52,101 nt of DNA from NCBI GenBank assembly GCA_003963005.1, contig RXJW01000027.1, forward strand, positions 1 to 52,101, given 5' to 3'. A program made the position numbers and the translations under genes. Positions 7,517-19,340 of this stretch are shown piece after piece. Source of the stretch: Burkholderiales bacterium. Lineage in GTDB: Bacteria; Pseudomonadota; Gammaproteobacteria; Burkholderiales; Burkholderiaceae_C. Positions within the stretch are counted from its first letter, which is position 1. Each line of letters starts with the position of its first letter. The notes below the pieces were generated by a model. The model ran no database searches. It saw only the letters and a program-made list of their open reading frames with translations, and had not been told where the DNA came from.

Positions 7517-7562
7517 GGGCGGAAATCCGCACAAACCGCACCGAGGCCGGGCGGTTCTCCGC
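7517..7562. promoter_or_regulatory. Two dyad repeats, likely upstream activator sites for the sigma-54 promoter
   Basis: GGGCGG-N3-TCCGC occurs at 7517-7530 (N3 = AAA) and again at 7549-7562 (N3 = TTC). The 32-base offset is about three helical turns. Both are imperfect inverted repeats. They lie roughly 135-180 bases upstream of the predicted livH start, the usual distance for enhancer-binding proteins. Binding by the adjacent DctD-like protein is inference. Confidence 0.55.
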
Positions 7563-7633
7563 CAGCACCGAAAAAACCCTGATTGGCGCTGTCGCACCGG
7601 CCGCCGGATAGGCACACTGGGCGCCCCTCCGCC

Positions 7634-9488
7634 ATGGTGACGACCGACACATTCCGCCCGCGAGCCCTGCGCCTGACCCGGCTGCTCGGCCGCCCCGGCT
7701 TTCACCTCTTCCTGACCGGCCTGCTGATGGTGCTCGGCTTCGGTCTTGCGCACCGTTTGAGCGAGCTCAGCGGGCGCAACCAGCTCTCGGCGCTCAGCAC
7801 CGAGAGGCTGGAGCTGTACGCCTCGAACCTCGCCGCCGAACTGGGCCGGCATGCGTCGCTGCCAAGCCTGCTGGCCATCGCGCCCACGCTGCAGACGATG
7901 ATGCAGGCCCCGGGCGACGAGGCCGCGCGGCGCGCCGCCAGCCAAATGCTCGCGCGCGTGAACGTGCGGGCTGGCACGCACCAGATCTTCGTGGCCACAC
8001 CCCAAGGCGAGGTGCTGGCGGCGAGTGAAGCCCTGACCCCGCCGCCGCGCCTGGCCGAGGCGGTCGCCCAGGGGCGTGTCCACTTCTTCGCGGCCGACCC
8101 CGCCACCGGCAGCACCGACTTCTACCTGCTGCACCCGCTGCGTCAGGGCGGGCAGGCCAACGGCGTCATCGTCGTGCGCTTCAACCTCGCGCCGCTGGAG
8201 GCGACCTGGGTGGACCTGGGCCTGCGCTCGCAAGGCGAACGCATCCTGGTGGCCGACGAGCAGGACGTGGTCATCATGAGCTCGGTGCAGGCCTGGAAGT
8301 ACGCCGTGCTCGACCACGCCGACCCGTCCCGCCGCAAGGCGCTGGCGGCCAGCGCGCGCTACCCGCAGGCGATCGGCCCCGACCTGGAGCTGCCGGTCAC
8401 GCTGGAGGTGCACCAGGGCCAGCAGGTGTCGATCACGCTGCCGGGTGCGAAACGCCCGCTGCCCATGCTGGCGCAGCAACGCCAGATCCTGCCGCTGGGC
8501 CTGCGGCTCGTGGCGCTGTCGGACCTGACCGAGGTGCGCCAGCGCGCCCAGGTCGCGGCCTGGGGCGGCGCGGCCTTCGGCGCAAGCGTCGGCCTGCTGA
8601 CGCTCTACTTGGCGTCGCGCCGCCGGGCGCTGCGACAGCTCACGCAGGCGCAGGCCGCGCTGCGTCAGGCCCATGGCCAGTTGGAGCAGTTGGTCGACAG
8701 CCGCACGGCCGAGCTGCGCCAGACCAACGACGCCCTCAAGACCCAGATCCAGCAGCGCCTGCAGACCGAAGGAGAGCTGCTGCAGGCGAGCAAGCTGGCG
8801 GTGCTCGGCCAGATGTCAGCCGGCCTGTCGCACGAGGTCAACCAGCCGCTGACGGCGCTGCGTGCGCTGGCGCGCAATTCCATCCGCCTGCTGGAAACCG
8901 GCCGCGCCGACGCGGTCGCGTCCAACCTGCAGATCATGGACGACATGGTCGAGCGCATGAGCCGCATCACGCGCCAGCTCAAGAGCTTCGCCCGCAAGGC
9001 CGACACCGAGATCACCGGCTCGGTTTCGCTGCTGGACTGCGTGCGCAATGCCATGGTGCTGCTGGAGCACCGCAGCCGGGCGATGGACCTGCACACCGAC
9101 ATCGACATCCCCGCTGGCCTGCAGGTGCGCGCCGAAGCCAACCGGCTGGAACAGGTGCTCGTGAACCTGTTCGGCAACGCGATGGACGCGATGCAGCACG
9201 AACCCGTTCGGCGCCTGCGCGTGCAGGCCGTGTCGCTGGATGGCGGGCGACGCGCGCTGGTGCGCGTGCAGGACAGCGGCCCCGGCGTCAGCGAGGCCGA
9301 CCTGCCGCATCTCTTCGAGCCCTTCTTCACGACCAAGCCGGCGGGTGAAGGCCTGGGCCTGGGCCTCGTCATCTCGGCGAAGATCGTGCACGAGTTCGGT
9401 GGCACGCTGCGCGCCGAGCGCCTCGCCGGGGGAGAACCCGGCATGAGCTTCGAATTCGATCTGACTGCGCAATCCTGGGAGGGCGGCG

Positions 9489-9496
<8 letters not shown>
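7634..9496 (+). CDS. DctB-like sensor histidine kinase
   Basis: The 620-residue membrane kinase has transmembrane segments near residues 23-40 and 308-327, enclosing a periplasmic domain of about 265 residues. The start of that domain ([17 protein letters not shown]) resembles the double-PDC sensor of DctB. A coiled-coil linker (335-385) leads to the phospho-acceptor helix with H400 in [18 protein letters not shown], then N, G1 (DSGPGV) and G2 ([11 protein letters not shown]) boxes. DctB proteins sense C4-dicarboxylates, and the ligand here may differ. The gene overlaps the response regulator gene by 8 bases. The ATG at 7634 was chosen because upstream codons extend into the regulatory region. 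Confidence 0.9.
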
Positions 9497-10829
<1,333 letters not shown>

Positions 10830-10860
10830 TCGGCCCGACACCGCCGCTGAAGGAACAGAG

Positions 10861-10937
10861 CCACAGAGACACAGAGGCACAGAGACGCTCGGCTGTGGGC
10901 ACGAACCCGTCGCCTCTGTGTCTCTGTGCCTCTGTGG
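10861..10937. repeat. Long hairpin built from CACAGAG heptads between convergent genes
   Basis: The left arm (10861-10887) is made of CACAGAG units separated by A or G, and the right arm (10911-10937) is its reverse complement at 24 of 27 positions, with a 23-base loop. It lies 31 bases after the response regulator stop and just before the end of the convergent binding-protein gene, so it may act as a two-way terminator. Similar CTCTGTG-type repeats are seen between genes in many bacterial genomes. Confidence 0.7.
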
Positions 10938-10963
10938 GTGTGTTCAAGACCCTGAACGGCCGC

Positions 10964-11869
10964 CTAGCGGTACCGCTCGGGATCAGGTGAATCCGTCGGG
11001 CTCGCGATCACCCGCCGGAACGCCGCACTCATCGGCAGCTTGAGATTGAGCCCCGACGGCGGCAGCGGGGACTCGAACCAGCGTCGGTAGATGGCGTGAA
11101 TCTCGCCGCTGCGGTAGAGCCCCGCCAGCACCTCGTCGACCAGCGCCTTGAACTGCGGGTCGCCCTTGCGCAGGCCGATGGCATAGGGCTCCACGGTGAG
11201 CGCCTGATCCGAGATGCGGTAGTCGTCTGCCCCCGGTCCCTGCTGAGCCACCAGCGCACGCAGCAGCACGTCATCCATCAGGAAGGCCGAGGCGCGGCCG
11301 CTCTTGAGCATCTGGAAGCCTTCCGGGTCGTCCAGGCCGCCGAGGATGCGGATGCCCAGGCCTTGCTGCTCGTTGACCTTGGCCAGGTGCTGGATGCTGG
11401 TGGTGCCGATGGTGGACGCCACAGGCAGCCCACGCAGGTCGAAGAGGCTGCGCACGCGCTCACCGCCGCGGGTCATCAGCCGCGTCTCGGCGACGAAGAT
11501 CGTCAGCGAGAACGCCTGGCTCCTCGCGCGCTCGGCGGTGTGGGTCGTGATGCCGCATTCGAGATCGAGCGTGCCGTTGATGACCAGCGGCATGCGCGTG
11601 GCCGAGGCCACTTCCACGCGGCGCACTTCCAGGTCGGGCAACTGCAGCCGGTCCCGCACGGTGGCGACGATCCGCTCACACAGCTCGACCGTGTAGCCGG
11701 TCGGGCGCAACTGGGCATCGAGGTAGGAGAACGGCAGCGACGCCGGCCGGTAGCCCAGCACGATGACGCCGGTGTCGCGAATGCGCGTGAGCGTGGGGCC
11801 GTTGGCCGCCTGCGCCGCACCCTGCCACAGCGCCGCGAGCGCCGCGCTAGCCGCCAGCAGCCGCTTCAT
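10964..11869 (-). CDS. Periplasmic amino acid-binding protein (GltI-like, solute-binding family 3)
   Basis: The 301-residue product begins with a signal peptide (MKRLLAASAALAALWQGAAQA). The mature part, TLTRIRDTGVIVLGYRPASLPFSY, is the classic start of family 3 binding proteins. LECGITTHTAERARSQAFS and SIQHLAKVN resemble glutamate/aspartate-binding GltI. No permease or ATPase lies beside it, so it is an orphan that may serve a transporter elsewhere or have a signalling role. The start overlaps the end of rarA by 23 bases, so it is probably the last gene of the ftsK-lolA-rarA run. The ATG at 11869 is directly before the signal peptide. Confidence 0.87.
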   Translation of the reverse strand: MKRLLAASAALAALWQGAAQAANGPTLTRIRDTGVIVLGYRPASLPFSYLDAQLRPTGYTVELCERIVATVRDRLQLPDLEVRRVEVASATRMPLVINGTLDLECGITTHTAERARSQAFSLTIFVAETRLMTRGGERVRSLFDLRGLPVASTIGTTSIQHLAKVNEQQGLGIRILGGLDDPEGFQMLKSGRASAFLMDDVLLRALVAQQGPGADDYRISDQALTVEPYAIGLRKGDPQFKALVDEVLAGLYRSGEIHAIYRRWFESPLPPSGLNLKLPMSAAFRRVIASPTDSPDPERYR

Positions 11870-13187
11870 CGTCGAGCTGACGCAGGAAGGCCAGCTTCTC
11901 TGCGATCTTGGCTTCCATGCCTCGCGGCACGGGGCTGTACCAGCCCTGGCCTTCGAGGCCATCCGGCAGGTACTGCTCGCCGGCGGCGTAGGCGTGGGGC
12001 TCGTCGTGCGCGTAGCGGTAGGCCTTGCCGTAGCCCAGCTCCTTCATGAGCCGCGTGGGCGCATTGCGCAGGTGCACCGGCACCGGCCGGGACACATCCT
12101 GCTTGATGAAGGCCTTGACCTCGTTGAAGGCCTTGTACACGGCGTTCGACTTGGGCGCGATGGCCAGGTACACCACCGCCTCGGCCAGCGCCAGCTCGCC
12201 CTCGGGCGAGCCCAGGCGCTCGTAGGCCTCGGAGGCGTCGAGCGTGATGCGCAGCGCCCGCGGGTCGGCCAGGCCGATGTCCTCGCTGGCCATGCGGATC
12301 AGGCGGCGCGCGATGTAGCGGGCGTCCACGCCGCCGTCGAGCATACGCGCGAACCAGTACAGCGCCCCGTCCGGATGGCTGCCCCGCACCGACTTGTGCA
12401 GGGCGCTGATGACGTCGTAGAACTGGTCGCCGCCCTTGTCGTAACGGCGCAGCTGCTCGCCAAGCGCACGCTCCAGCAGCGCCTCGTCGATCTGCACGCC
12501 CTGGGCGAGCGAGGCGGCGGTGTCGAAGGCGTTCAGCAGGCGGCGGGCATCGCCGTCGGCATAGCCGATCAGGCGCTGCGCCGCGTCGGGCGTGGGTGCC
12601 GGCACACCCAGCTCCTCGGCGCCCCGCGCGATGAGCTGACCCAGTTCCTCGGCATCCAGGCTCTTGAGCACCTGGACCGTAGCGCGTGACAACAGGGCCG
12701 AATTCACCTCGAAGCTCGGGTTCTCGGTCGTCGCACCGATGAAGGTGAACAGACCGGCTTCCACGTGCGGCAGGAAGGCGTCCTGCTGCGACTTGTTGAA
12801 GCGATGCACCTCGTCCACGAACACGACGGTGCGGCGGCCTTGCGCGGCCGCGACCTGCGCGCGCTCGACCGCTTCGCGGATCTCCTTGACGCCACCGAGC
12901 ACCGCCGAGATGGCGATGAACTGCGCCTCGAAAGCGCCCGCCATCAGCCGCGCCAGCGTCGTCTTGCCCACACCCGGCGGGCCCCAGAGGATCATGCTGT
13001 GCAGCCGCCCGGCGTCGAAGGCGACGCGCAGCGGCATGCCCGGGCCGAGGAGATGGCGCTGGCCGATGACCTCGTCCAGCGACTTCGGCCGCAGCCGCTC
13101 GGCGAGTGGAATGCCCGCCAGCGGCGCGATCGGCGGCGCGGCCGGCCCGGGCACCGGCGTGTCGTCGTCGAACAGCGATCCGCTCAC
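11847..13187 (-). CDS. rarA: Replication-associated recombination protein A (MgsA/WRNIP1 family ATPase)
   Basis: The 446-residue AAA+ protein has a Walker A at GPPGVGKTTLARL and a Walker B in VVFVDEVHRFNKSQQD. ATTENPSFEVNSALLSRA is the sensor 1 region, and the C-terminal clamp-loader-like and tetramerisation domains include DIGLADPRALRI. It acts at stalled replication forks. The start is a GTG that overlaps the lolA stop (GTGA), so translation is probably coupled. The order ftsK-lolA-rarA is widely conserved in proteobacteria. Confidence 0.93.
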   Translation of the reverse strand: MSGSLFDDDTPVPGPAAPPIAPLAGIPLAERLRPKSLDEVIGQRHLLGPGMPLRVAFDAGRLHSMILWGPPGVGKTTLARLMAGAFEAQFIAISAVLGGVKEIREAVERAQVAAAQGRRTVVFVDEVHRFNKSQQDAFLPHVEAGLFTFIGATTENPSFEVNSALLSRATVQVLKSLDAEELGQLIARGAEELGVPAPTPDAAQRLIGYADGDARRLLNAFDTAASLAQGVQIDEALLERALGEQLRRYDKGGDQFYDVISALHKSVRGSHPDGALYWFARMLDGGVDARYIARRLIRMASEDIGLADPRALRITLDASEAYERLGSPEGELALAEAVVYLAIAPKSNAVYKAFNEVKAFIKQDVSRPVPVHLRNAPTRLMKELGYGKAYRYAHDEPHAYAAGEQYLPDGLEGQGWYSPVPRGMEAKIAEKLAFLRQLDDEAAAGG

Positions 13188-13792
13188 TGCTCGATCAGGT
13201 CGGCACCGGCCGGCAGCTTGAACTGGAAGCGCTCGGCCGGCACGGGCACGTTGGACTGCACTGCGCTGAAGTCCAGCCGCGACCGTTGGCCGAAGCCGTC
13301 GACGATGTCCATCGCGGCCAGATCGCGGCCCTTGAAGCCCAGGCGCAGCGACTGGATCGTGGACTCGGCCTGCTTCGGCGCCGCCAGCACCCAGTCGAGG
13401 CCGCCTTCCGCGGGCTGGGCCTTCAGGGTGAAGTCGCGCTCCAGGTTGGCACCGGCGAGCAATGCCGCGGGCGTAGCACCCAGCGCGTCGCCGAGCTTGC
13501 GGGAGCTCGCCTGGTTCAGGTCGGCGTCGTAGATCCAGACCTTGCTGCCGTCGGCCACGATGGTCTGCTCGAAAGGCTTGGCGTAGACGAAGCGGAAGCG
13601 GTTGGGTCGCTCGAACTCGAAGCTGCCCGAGGACACCTTCTTGCGCTTGCCGTCGGGCGAGGTGACGGTCTGCGTGAAGTTGGCCTTGCCGCTCTTCACG
13701 TCGCGGGCAAAGTCGCGCAGGGCTTCCACGGCATCAGCGCGCGCCATGCCGGCCGCGGCGGCCAGCGTCAGGGACATCAGGAAGATCTTCAT
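13184..13792 (-). CDS. lolA: Outer-membrane lipoprotein carrier protein LolA
   Basis: The 202-residue periplasmic chaperone begins with the signal peptide [43 protein letters not shown] and [21 protein letters not shown] show the LolA fold, and [12 protein letters not shown] is strongly conserved. It carries lipoproteins from the LolCDE exporter to LolB. It overlaps ftsK upstream by 4 bases (ATGA) and rarA downstream by 4 bases (GTGA), so the three genes form a tight operon. Confidence 0.93.
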   Translation of the reverse strand: MKIFLMSLTLAAAAGMARADAVEALRDFARDVKSGKANFTQTVTSPDGKRKKVSSGSFEFERPNRFRFVYAKPFEQTIVADGSKVWIYDADLNQASSRKLGDALGATPAALLAGANLERDFTLKAQPAEGGLDWVLAAPKQAESTIQSLRLGFKGRDLAAMDIVDGFGQRSRLDFSAVQSNVPVPAERFQFKLPAGADLIEQ

Positions 13793-16170
13793 TCGTCGCG
13801 TTTGGGAACGATCAGTTCGCGGCTGCCATTGGCGGCCAGGGCGCCGACGAGGCCGGACTTTTCCATCTGCTCCAGCAGCCGCGCGGCGCGGTTGTAGCCG
13901 ATGCGCAGATGGCGCTGCACCAGCGAGATCGATGCCTTGCGGTGCTGCAGCACGATGGCCACGGCCTGGTCGTACATCGGGTCGGACTCGCCGTTGGATT
14001 CGCCGGGCGCGGGGGCTTCACCGCCGCCCAGGTCGTCGAGCACGCCGCCTTCCAGGATGCCCTCGATGTAGTTCGGCTCACCCTGGGACTTGATGTACTC
14101 CACCACGCGGTGCACCTCGTCGTCGCTGACAAACGCGCCATGCACGCGGATGGGTAGGCCGGTGCCGGAGGGCATGTAGAGCATGTCGCCCATGCCCAGC
14201 AGCGCTTCGGCGCCCATCTGGTCGAGGATGGTGCGGCTGTCGATCTTGGAGCTGACCTGGAAGGACAGGCGCGTCGGGATGTTGGCCTTGATGAGGCCGG
14301 TGATGACGTCCACCGACGGCCGCTGCGTGGCCAGGATCAGGTGGATGCCGGCCGCACGGGCCTTCTGCGCCAGGCGCGCGATCAGCTCCTCGATCTTCTT
14401 GCCGACGACCATCATCAGGTCGGCCAGTTCGTCGATGACGACGACGATGAAGGGCAGGCGCTCCAGCGGCTCGGGCTCCTCGGGCGTGAGGCTGAACGGG
14501 TTGGGAATGCTCTGGCCATTGGCCTTGGCTTCGTCGATCTTTTTGTTGTAGCCGGCGAGGTTGCGCACGCCCATCTTGGACATGAGCTTGTAGCGCCGCT
14601 CCATCTCGCCGACACACCAGTTCAGCGCATTGCCGGCCTGCTTCATGTCGGTGACGACCGGCGCCAGCAGGTGCGGAATGCCTTCATAGACCGACATTTC
14701 CAGCATCTTGGGGTCGATCAGGATCAGCCGCACGTCGCGGGCCTCCGCCTTGTAGAGCAGGCTCAGGATCATCGCGTTGATGCCCACCGACTTGCCCGAG
14801 CCGGTGGTACCGGCCACGAGGCAGTGCGGCATCTTGGCGAGGTCGGCCACCACCGGGGCGCCGACGATGTCCTTGCCCAGGCCCATCGTGAGCTGCGAGG
14901 CCGCATCGGCGTAGACCTGCGAGCCGAGGATCTCGGACAGGCGGATGGTCTGGCGCCGCGCATTGGGCAGCTCCAGCGCCATGTAGTTCTTGCCGGGAAT
15001 CGTCTCCACCACGCGGATCGACACGAGGCTCAGCGACCGGGCGAGGTCCTTCGCGAGGTTGACGACCTGCGAGCCCTTCACGCCCGTGGCCGGCTCGATC
15101 TCGTAGCGGGTGATCACCGGGCCCGGCGAGGCAGCCACGACGTGCACCTCCACGCCGAAATCGCGCAGCTTCTTCTCGATGAGCCGGCTGGTCATCTCCA
15201 GCGACTCGGGCGTGACGGTTTCCTGGCGGCCCGGGGCGGCGTCCAGCAGGTCGACCTGGGGCAGCTTGGCGTCACCCACATCGGCGAACAACGTCTGCTG
15301 GCGCTCCTTGGCCACGCGGGTGGACTGCGGCACCTCGACCACCGGCGCCTCGATGACCAGCGGTGCGTGCTCGGCCTCGACCTGACGTTCGATCTGGCGC
15401 TCGACCTCGACCTCCTGCTCACGCTCCTTCACGGCCTGCTCGCCGGCCTTCTGGTCCGCGATGATCTCGCGCCGCTCGATGCGCTGCTCACGCAGCTGCT
15501 CGATCCGCTCGCCGATGGACTCGGCGACCTGGCCCCACGAGAAGCGGAAGGCCCAGGCCAGGCCGGTCAGCAGCAGCACGATCCAGACCACACCCGAACC
15601 GGCGAAGCCGAGGCCCTTCATGCCCAGCGGCCCGAGGGCATAGCCAACGATGCCGCCGGCGTGGCCGGGCAGCCGGGGTTCGACCGCGTAAAGGCGGCTC
15701 CACTCGAGTGCGCAGCTCGCACCGATCAGCAGCACCACACCGGCCCACCAGCGGGCGCGCTGGCTCCAGCGTGCGGCGGGTGCCACGTCGTGCCGCAACA
15801 GGCCAGCCAGGCTGCGCAGCCAGCCGCGCAGCGCCAGCACCGGCAGCCACCAAGCCGAGAAGCCGAAGAGGAACAGCAGGCCGTCCGACAGCCAGGCGCC
15901 AAAACTGCCCACCCGATTGCCGACGAGATCGTGCTGGCCGCTGGTGCTGAACGCAGCGTCACGCAGGTCGTGCGTGGCCAGAGCGAGGATCAGGAGCGCC
16001 AGCGCGAAAGCCGTGAGCGCGAGCCACAGGGGCGTACGCAGCAGGCGAGACGCCGCGGAGGGCGGGGGCGCCTCACGCTTGGCGGCCGTGCGGCGAACGG
16101 GCTTGGCGGGGCTGGTGGCTTCGCCGGCAGCGGCGTCGCCCCCCAGCAGGGAACCGAGGGGAAAACTCAT
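13789..16170 (-). CDS. ftsK: DNA translocase FtsK
   Basis: The 793-residue protein has four or five transmembrane segments in the first ~210 residues. A charged, Glu/Gln/Arg-rich linker follows at about 215-265. The motor domain has a Walker [14 protein letters not shown] and a Walker [18 protein letters not shown]-terminal gamma winged helix (about the last 65 residues, [23 protein letters not shown]) reads KOPS sites. It pumps DNA at the division septum and activates XerCD. The linker is short compared with E. coli FtsK, as in many betaproteobacteria. ATG at 16170; the Crp-like gene ends 43 bases upstream on the same strand. Confidence 0.95.
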   Translation of the reverse strand: MSFPLGSLLGGDAAAGEATSPAKPVRRTAAKREAPPPSAASRLLRTPLWLALTAFALALLILALATHDLRDAAFSTSGQHDLVGNRVGSFGAWLSDGLLFLFGFSAWWLPVLALRGWLRSLAGLLRHDVAPAARWSQRARWWAGVVLLIGASCALEWSRLYAVEPRLPGHAGGIVGYALGPLGMKGLGFAGSGVVWIVLLLTGLAWAFRFSWGQVAESIGERIEQLREQRIERREIIADQKAGEQAVKEREQEVEVERQIERQVEAEHAPLVIEAPVVEVPQSTRVAKERQQTLFADVGDAKLPQVDLLDAAPGRQETVTPESLEMTSRLIEKKLRDFGVEVHVVAASPGPVITRYEIEPATGVKGSQVVNLAKDLARSLSLVSIRVVETIPGKNYMALELPNARRQTIRLSEILGSQVYADAASQLTMGLGKDIVGAPVVADLAKMPHCLVAGTTGSGKSVGINAMILSLLYKAEARDVRLILIDPKMLEMSVYEGIPHLLAPVVTDMKQAGNALNWCVGEMERRYKLMSKMGVRNLAGYNKKIDEAKANGQSIPNPFSLTPEEPEPLERLPFIVVVIDELADLMMVVGKKIEELIARLAQKARAAGIHLILATQRPSVDVITGLIKANIPTRLSFQVSSKIDSRTILDQMGAEALLGMGDMLYMPSGTGLPIRVHGAFVSDDEVHRVVEYIKSQGEPNYIEGILEGGVLDDLGGGEAPAPGESNGESDPMYDQAVAIVLQHRKASISLVQRHLRIGYNRAARLLEQMEKSGLVGALAANGSRELIVPKRDE

Positions 16171-16213
16171 GCCGGCATTGTGCCCCGGCCTCCCTCACGG
16201 ACCTGTATCAATC

Positions 16214-16882
16214 TCAATCGTGGGTCAGGCGTTCCTTGATGACCACGGAGCCGTTTTCCAGCGTCTCGATGACGCCGCGCTCTTCCAGGTCCTTCATGAC
16301 GCGGCTGACCATCTCGCGGGACGCGCCGACGACCTTGGCCATGTCCTGGCGGGACACCTTGCCGCGGATGAGCTTGATGCCCTTTTCGTCCTCGGCCATG
16401 TCCAGCAGCGTGCGGGCCACGCGGCCATACACGTCGAGCAAGGCGAGCGATTCGATCTGGCGGTCGGCGTTGCGCAGGCGAGCCACCAGGCCACGCAGGA
16501 TGCCGTAGGACAGGCTGCTGCTCTCCGGCAGGCAGCGCGCGAATTCCATGCGGCCGAGCACGAGCATGTCGGTCTGGACTTCGGCACGCACGGTGGCCGA
16601 ATGCGGCTCGTTGTCGATCAGGCTCATCTCGCCGACGTAGTCGCCGGACTGCAGCACGGCCAGGATCACCTCGCGGCCGCGGTGGTCAGCGGTCAGCACA
16701 CGGGCGCGGCCGTTGAGCAGGATGAACAACGCGTTGGACTTGGTGCCCTGCTCGACGATCAACTCACCCCGCTTGAAGCGTCGCTTGACGACGCTGTCAG
16801 CGATGGACTGCGCCTGGTCGGTCGTCAGCATCGAGAACAGCGGCACCCGACGAATCAGGTCGAGGTTGGAAATCATCGCCAT
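16214..16882 (-). CDS. Crp/Fnr family transcriptional regulator
   Basis: The 222-residue protein has a cyclic-nucleotide-binding beta-roll (residues ~10-125) including GDYVGEMSLIDNEPHSATVRAEV, a long dimerisation helix, and a winged helix with recognition region MAKVVGASREMVSRVMKDLEERG near residues 172-195. There is no N-terminal cysteine cluster, so it is not an oxygen-sensing FNR. The glutamate and the RxE stretch of the phosphate-binding cassette suggest nucleotide binding is possible. The ATG at 16882 has GGAGAG just upstream. It is divergent from trxB, with 174 bases between them. Confidence 0.9.
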   Translation of the reverse strand: MAMISNLDLIRRVPLFSMLTTDQAQSIADSVVKRRFKRGELIVEQGTKSNALFILLNGRARVLTADHRGREVILAVLQSGDYVGEMSLIDNEPHSATVRAEVQTDMLVLGRMEFARCLPESSSLSYGILRGLVARLRNADRQIESLALLDVYGRVARTLLDMAEDEKGIKLIRGKVSRQDMAKVVGASREMVSRVMKDLEERGVIETLENGSVVIKERLTHD

Positions 16883-16933
16883 ATGCACTCTCCAGGTTTG
16901 AGCCCCAGGCGGGCGACCGATTGTTCGCCTGCC

Positions 16934-16956
16934 TAAAATGGCGTGCATTGTGCACA
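16934..16956. promoter_or_regulatory. Possible promoter/operator elements between the Crp-like gene and trxB
   Basis: TAAAAT at 16934-16939 fits a plus-strand -10 box for trxB, though no good -35 is visible. The palindrome TGTGCACA (16949-16956) lies just downstream. Assignment is tentative. Confidence 0.3.
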
Positions 16957-16984
16957 TGTGGCGGCCCTTACCGCATCGGGTTAG

Positions 16985-18016
<1,032 letters not shown>

Positions 18017-18059
18017 AGCCGCCCCCGCATCGCCGCTAGGCGAAGTGCGGGTTTGCCGC

Positions 18060-18178
18060 TATACTCGCGGGCTTGCCTGCCGGATGGACCGCGCTTTGGC
18101 CCTACCGCTCACGCGGACACGGGCCGGGTTTAGCAGGCATATGCGGTCAAAGGGTTGCCCGGAGGTGTTTTGGGCAAC
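18060..18178 (+). promoter_or_regulatory. Promoter and structured leader of the rpmB-rpmG operon
   Basis: TATACT (18060-18065) is a good -10 box, although its -35 is weak. The predicted leader is about 140 bases. It holds a hairpin with GTTGCCC (18154-18160) pairing with GGGCAAC (18172-18178) across an 11-base loop containing GGAGG. Long structured leaders on ribosomal protein operons often serve autoregulation, but nothing in the sequence proves it here. Confidence 0.45.
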
Positions 18179-18208
18179 TGGTCGAGAAGTCAAACCGGAG
18201 AAGCGTCA

Positions 18209-18442
18209 ATGGCACGCGTCTGTCAAGTCACGGGCAAGAAGCCCATGGTCGGGAACAATGTTTCCCACGCCAACAACAAAACCAAGCGTCGGTTCCTCCC
18301 GAACCTGCAATACCGCCGTTTCTGGGTGGAATCTGAAAACCGCTGGGTCCGCCTGCGCATCACGAACGCCGCTCTGCGTTTGATCGACAAGGTCGGTATC
18401 GACCAAGTCGTCGCCGACCTGCGCGCCAAGGGCGAGCTGTAA
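18209..18442 (+). CDS. rpmB: 50S ribosomal protein L28
   Basis: The 77-residue product starts [20 protein letters not shown] and continues with [12 protein letters not shown], both unmistakable for L28. It is part of the large ribosomal subunit. The ATG at 18209 has GGAGAAG upstream; longer in-frame extensions lack homology. rpmG follows after 37 bases, the usual pairing. Confidence 0.97.
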   Translation: MARVCQVTGKKPMVGNNVSHANNKTKRRFLPNLQYRRFWVESENRWVRLRITNAALRLIDKVGIDQVVADLRAKGEL

Positions 18443-18479
18443 AGCGACCTCTCACCTGACCCACTGAAGGAACACGACC

Positions 18480-18650
18480 ATGGCATCCAAAGGCGGCCGC
18501 GAAAAGATCAAGCTGGAGTCCACCGCGGGCACCGGCCACTTCTACACGACGAACAAGAACAAGAAGACCACGCCCGAAAAGCTCGAATTCATGAAGTTCG
18601 ACCCGAAGGCGCGCAAGCACGTCCTGTACAAGGAAATCAAGCTGAAGTGA
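18480..18650 (+). CDS. rpmG: 50S ribosomal protein L33
   Basis: This short gene encodes 56 residues beginning [20 protein letters not shown] and ending [11 protein letters not shown], matching L33. It lacks the CxxC zinc motifs, so it is the zinc-independent form; Thr-Asn-Lys repeats occupy that place. It is co-transcribed with rpmB and followed by a strong terminator. Confidence 0.96.
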   Translation: MASKGGREKIKLESTAGTGHFYTTNKNKKTTPEKLEFMKFDPKARKHVLYKEIKLK

Positions 18651-18690
18651 TGCGCCGGGCGGCTTGACCGCCCTGCCCTCCCGGCCAAGA

Positions 18691-18725
18691 AAAACCCGCC
18701 TAGCGGCAACGCTGGCGGGTTTTTT
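18691..18725 (+). terminator. Intrinsic terminator of rpmB-rpmG
   Basis: The stem AAAACCCGCC (18691-18700) pairs with GGCGGGTTTT (18714-18723). It is extended by AGCG/CGCT capped with a GCAA tetraloop of the stable GNRA class and runs into a T-tract. Confidence 0.93.
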
Positions 18726-18743
18726 GTTGGCCGAACGCGTCGT

Positions 18744-19238
18744 CTAGCGCGCAGGCGCAGCAGCCACGGCCGTGCTGAGTTCGCGCTGGATCCAACGGTC
18801 CAGCATGCGCTTCTCGTAGCGCAACGGGTCGCTGGTGTCGAAGCTGTTGAACCCGTCCTGGTAGTTGGTGTCACGCAGCCGGGTCTGGCCCTGCTGCAAC
18901 ACCTTTGCGCCCTCGCGGACCTCGTAGCTCAGCTCGATGGCCGGCGCCGTGTAGGAGCGCAGCACGCGCAAGCCCTGGCCGCGCCAGAAAAAGGGCTCGT
19001 ACTCGCCGGCCAGGTCCACGTCGGTCACGTCGATGCGGACATCCTTGCCCGGCAAGCGCTTCTGGAATTCGGCGACGAGGTGCTGCTTGAGATCGTCCAG
19101 CACCTCGAGCTTGCGAAAGCCGTGGTTGTCGCGGATGTCCGAGAACGACTCGGGCTTGATGAAGTTGACCTCCACATCGGCCTGCGCGGCGAACGCGGCA
19201 GCCGCCAGTGCGGCACAAACGATCCAACGGGGTTTCAT
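18744..19238 (-). CDS. DUF3016 domain-containing secreted protein
   Basis: The 164-residue protein has a signal peptide (MKPRWIVCAALAAAAFAAQA). The mature part begins DVEVNFIKPESFSDIRDN and contains LKQHLVAEFQKRLPGKDVRIDVTDVDLAGEYEP, the hallmark of DUF3016, a family of unknown function. It is probably periplasmic. A strong AGGAGG site lies 7 bases before the ATG at 19238. It stands alone, convergent with rpmG. Confidence 0.85.
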   Translation of the reverse strand: MKPRWIVCAALAAAAFAAQADVEVNFIKPESFSDIRDNHGFRKLEVLDDLKQHLVAEFQKRLPGKDVRIDVTDVDLAGEYEPFFWRGQGLRVLRSYTAPAIELSYEVREGAKVLQQGQTRLRDTNYQDGFNSFDTSDPLRYEKRMLDRWIQRELSTAVAAAPAR

Positions 19239-19292
19239 CGCACACCTCCTGCGTCAGTGACTGCGTGGGCCAAGTCTAGGACACACGAAGAA

Positions 19293-19318
19293 AAAGGGCG
19301 CCCCGCAGGGCGCCCTTT
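19293..19318 (-). terminator. Intrinsic terminator of the desaturase gene
   Basis: AAAGGGCGCC (19293-19302) pairs with GGCGCCCTTT (19309-19318) around a 6-base loop. The T-rich side, reading TTTTTC, is on the minus strand, just past the desaturase stop. Confidence 0.85.
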
Positions 19319-19340
19319 ACATGGTTGAAACCAGGGTCAA

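Noticed and set aside
6257..8674. Long minus-strand open frame spanning livH and the kinase gene
   Set aside because: It runs through livH in another frame, through the sigma-54 promoter region and antisense to the kinase; no domain is recognisable.
14341..16239. Long plus-strand open frame opposite ftsK
   Set aside because: It is antisense to ftsK and rich in His, Gln and Asp from complementary codons, with no motif.
18073..18336. Open frames within the rpmB leader and overlapping rpmB
   Set aside because: They overlap the conserved L28 gene in other frames and lack start context; the leader is better explained as untranslated RNA.
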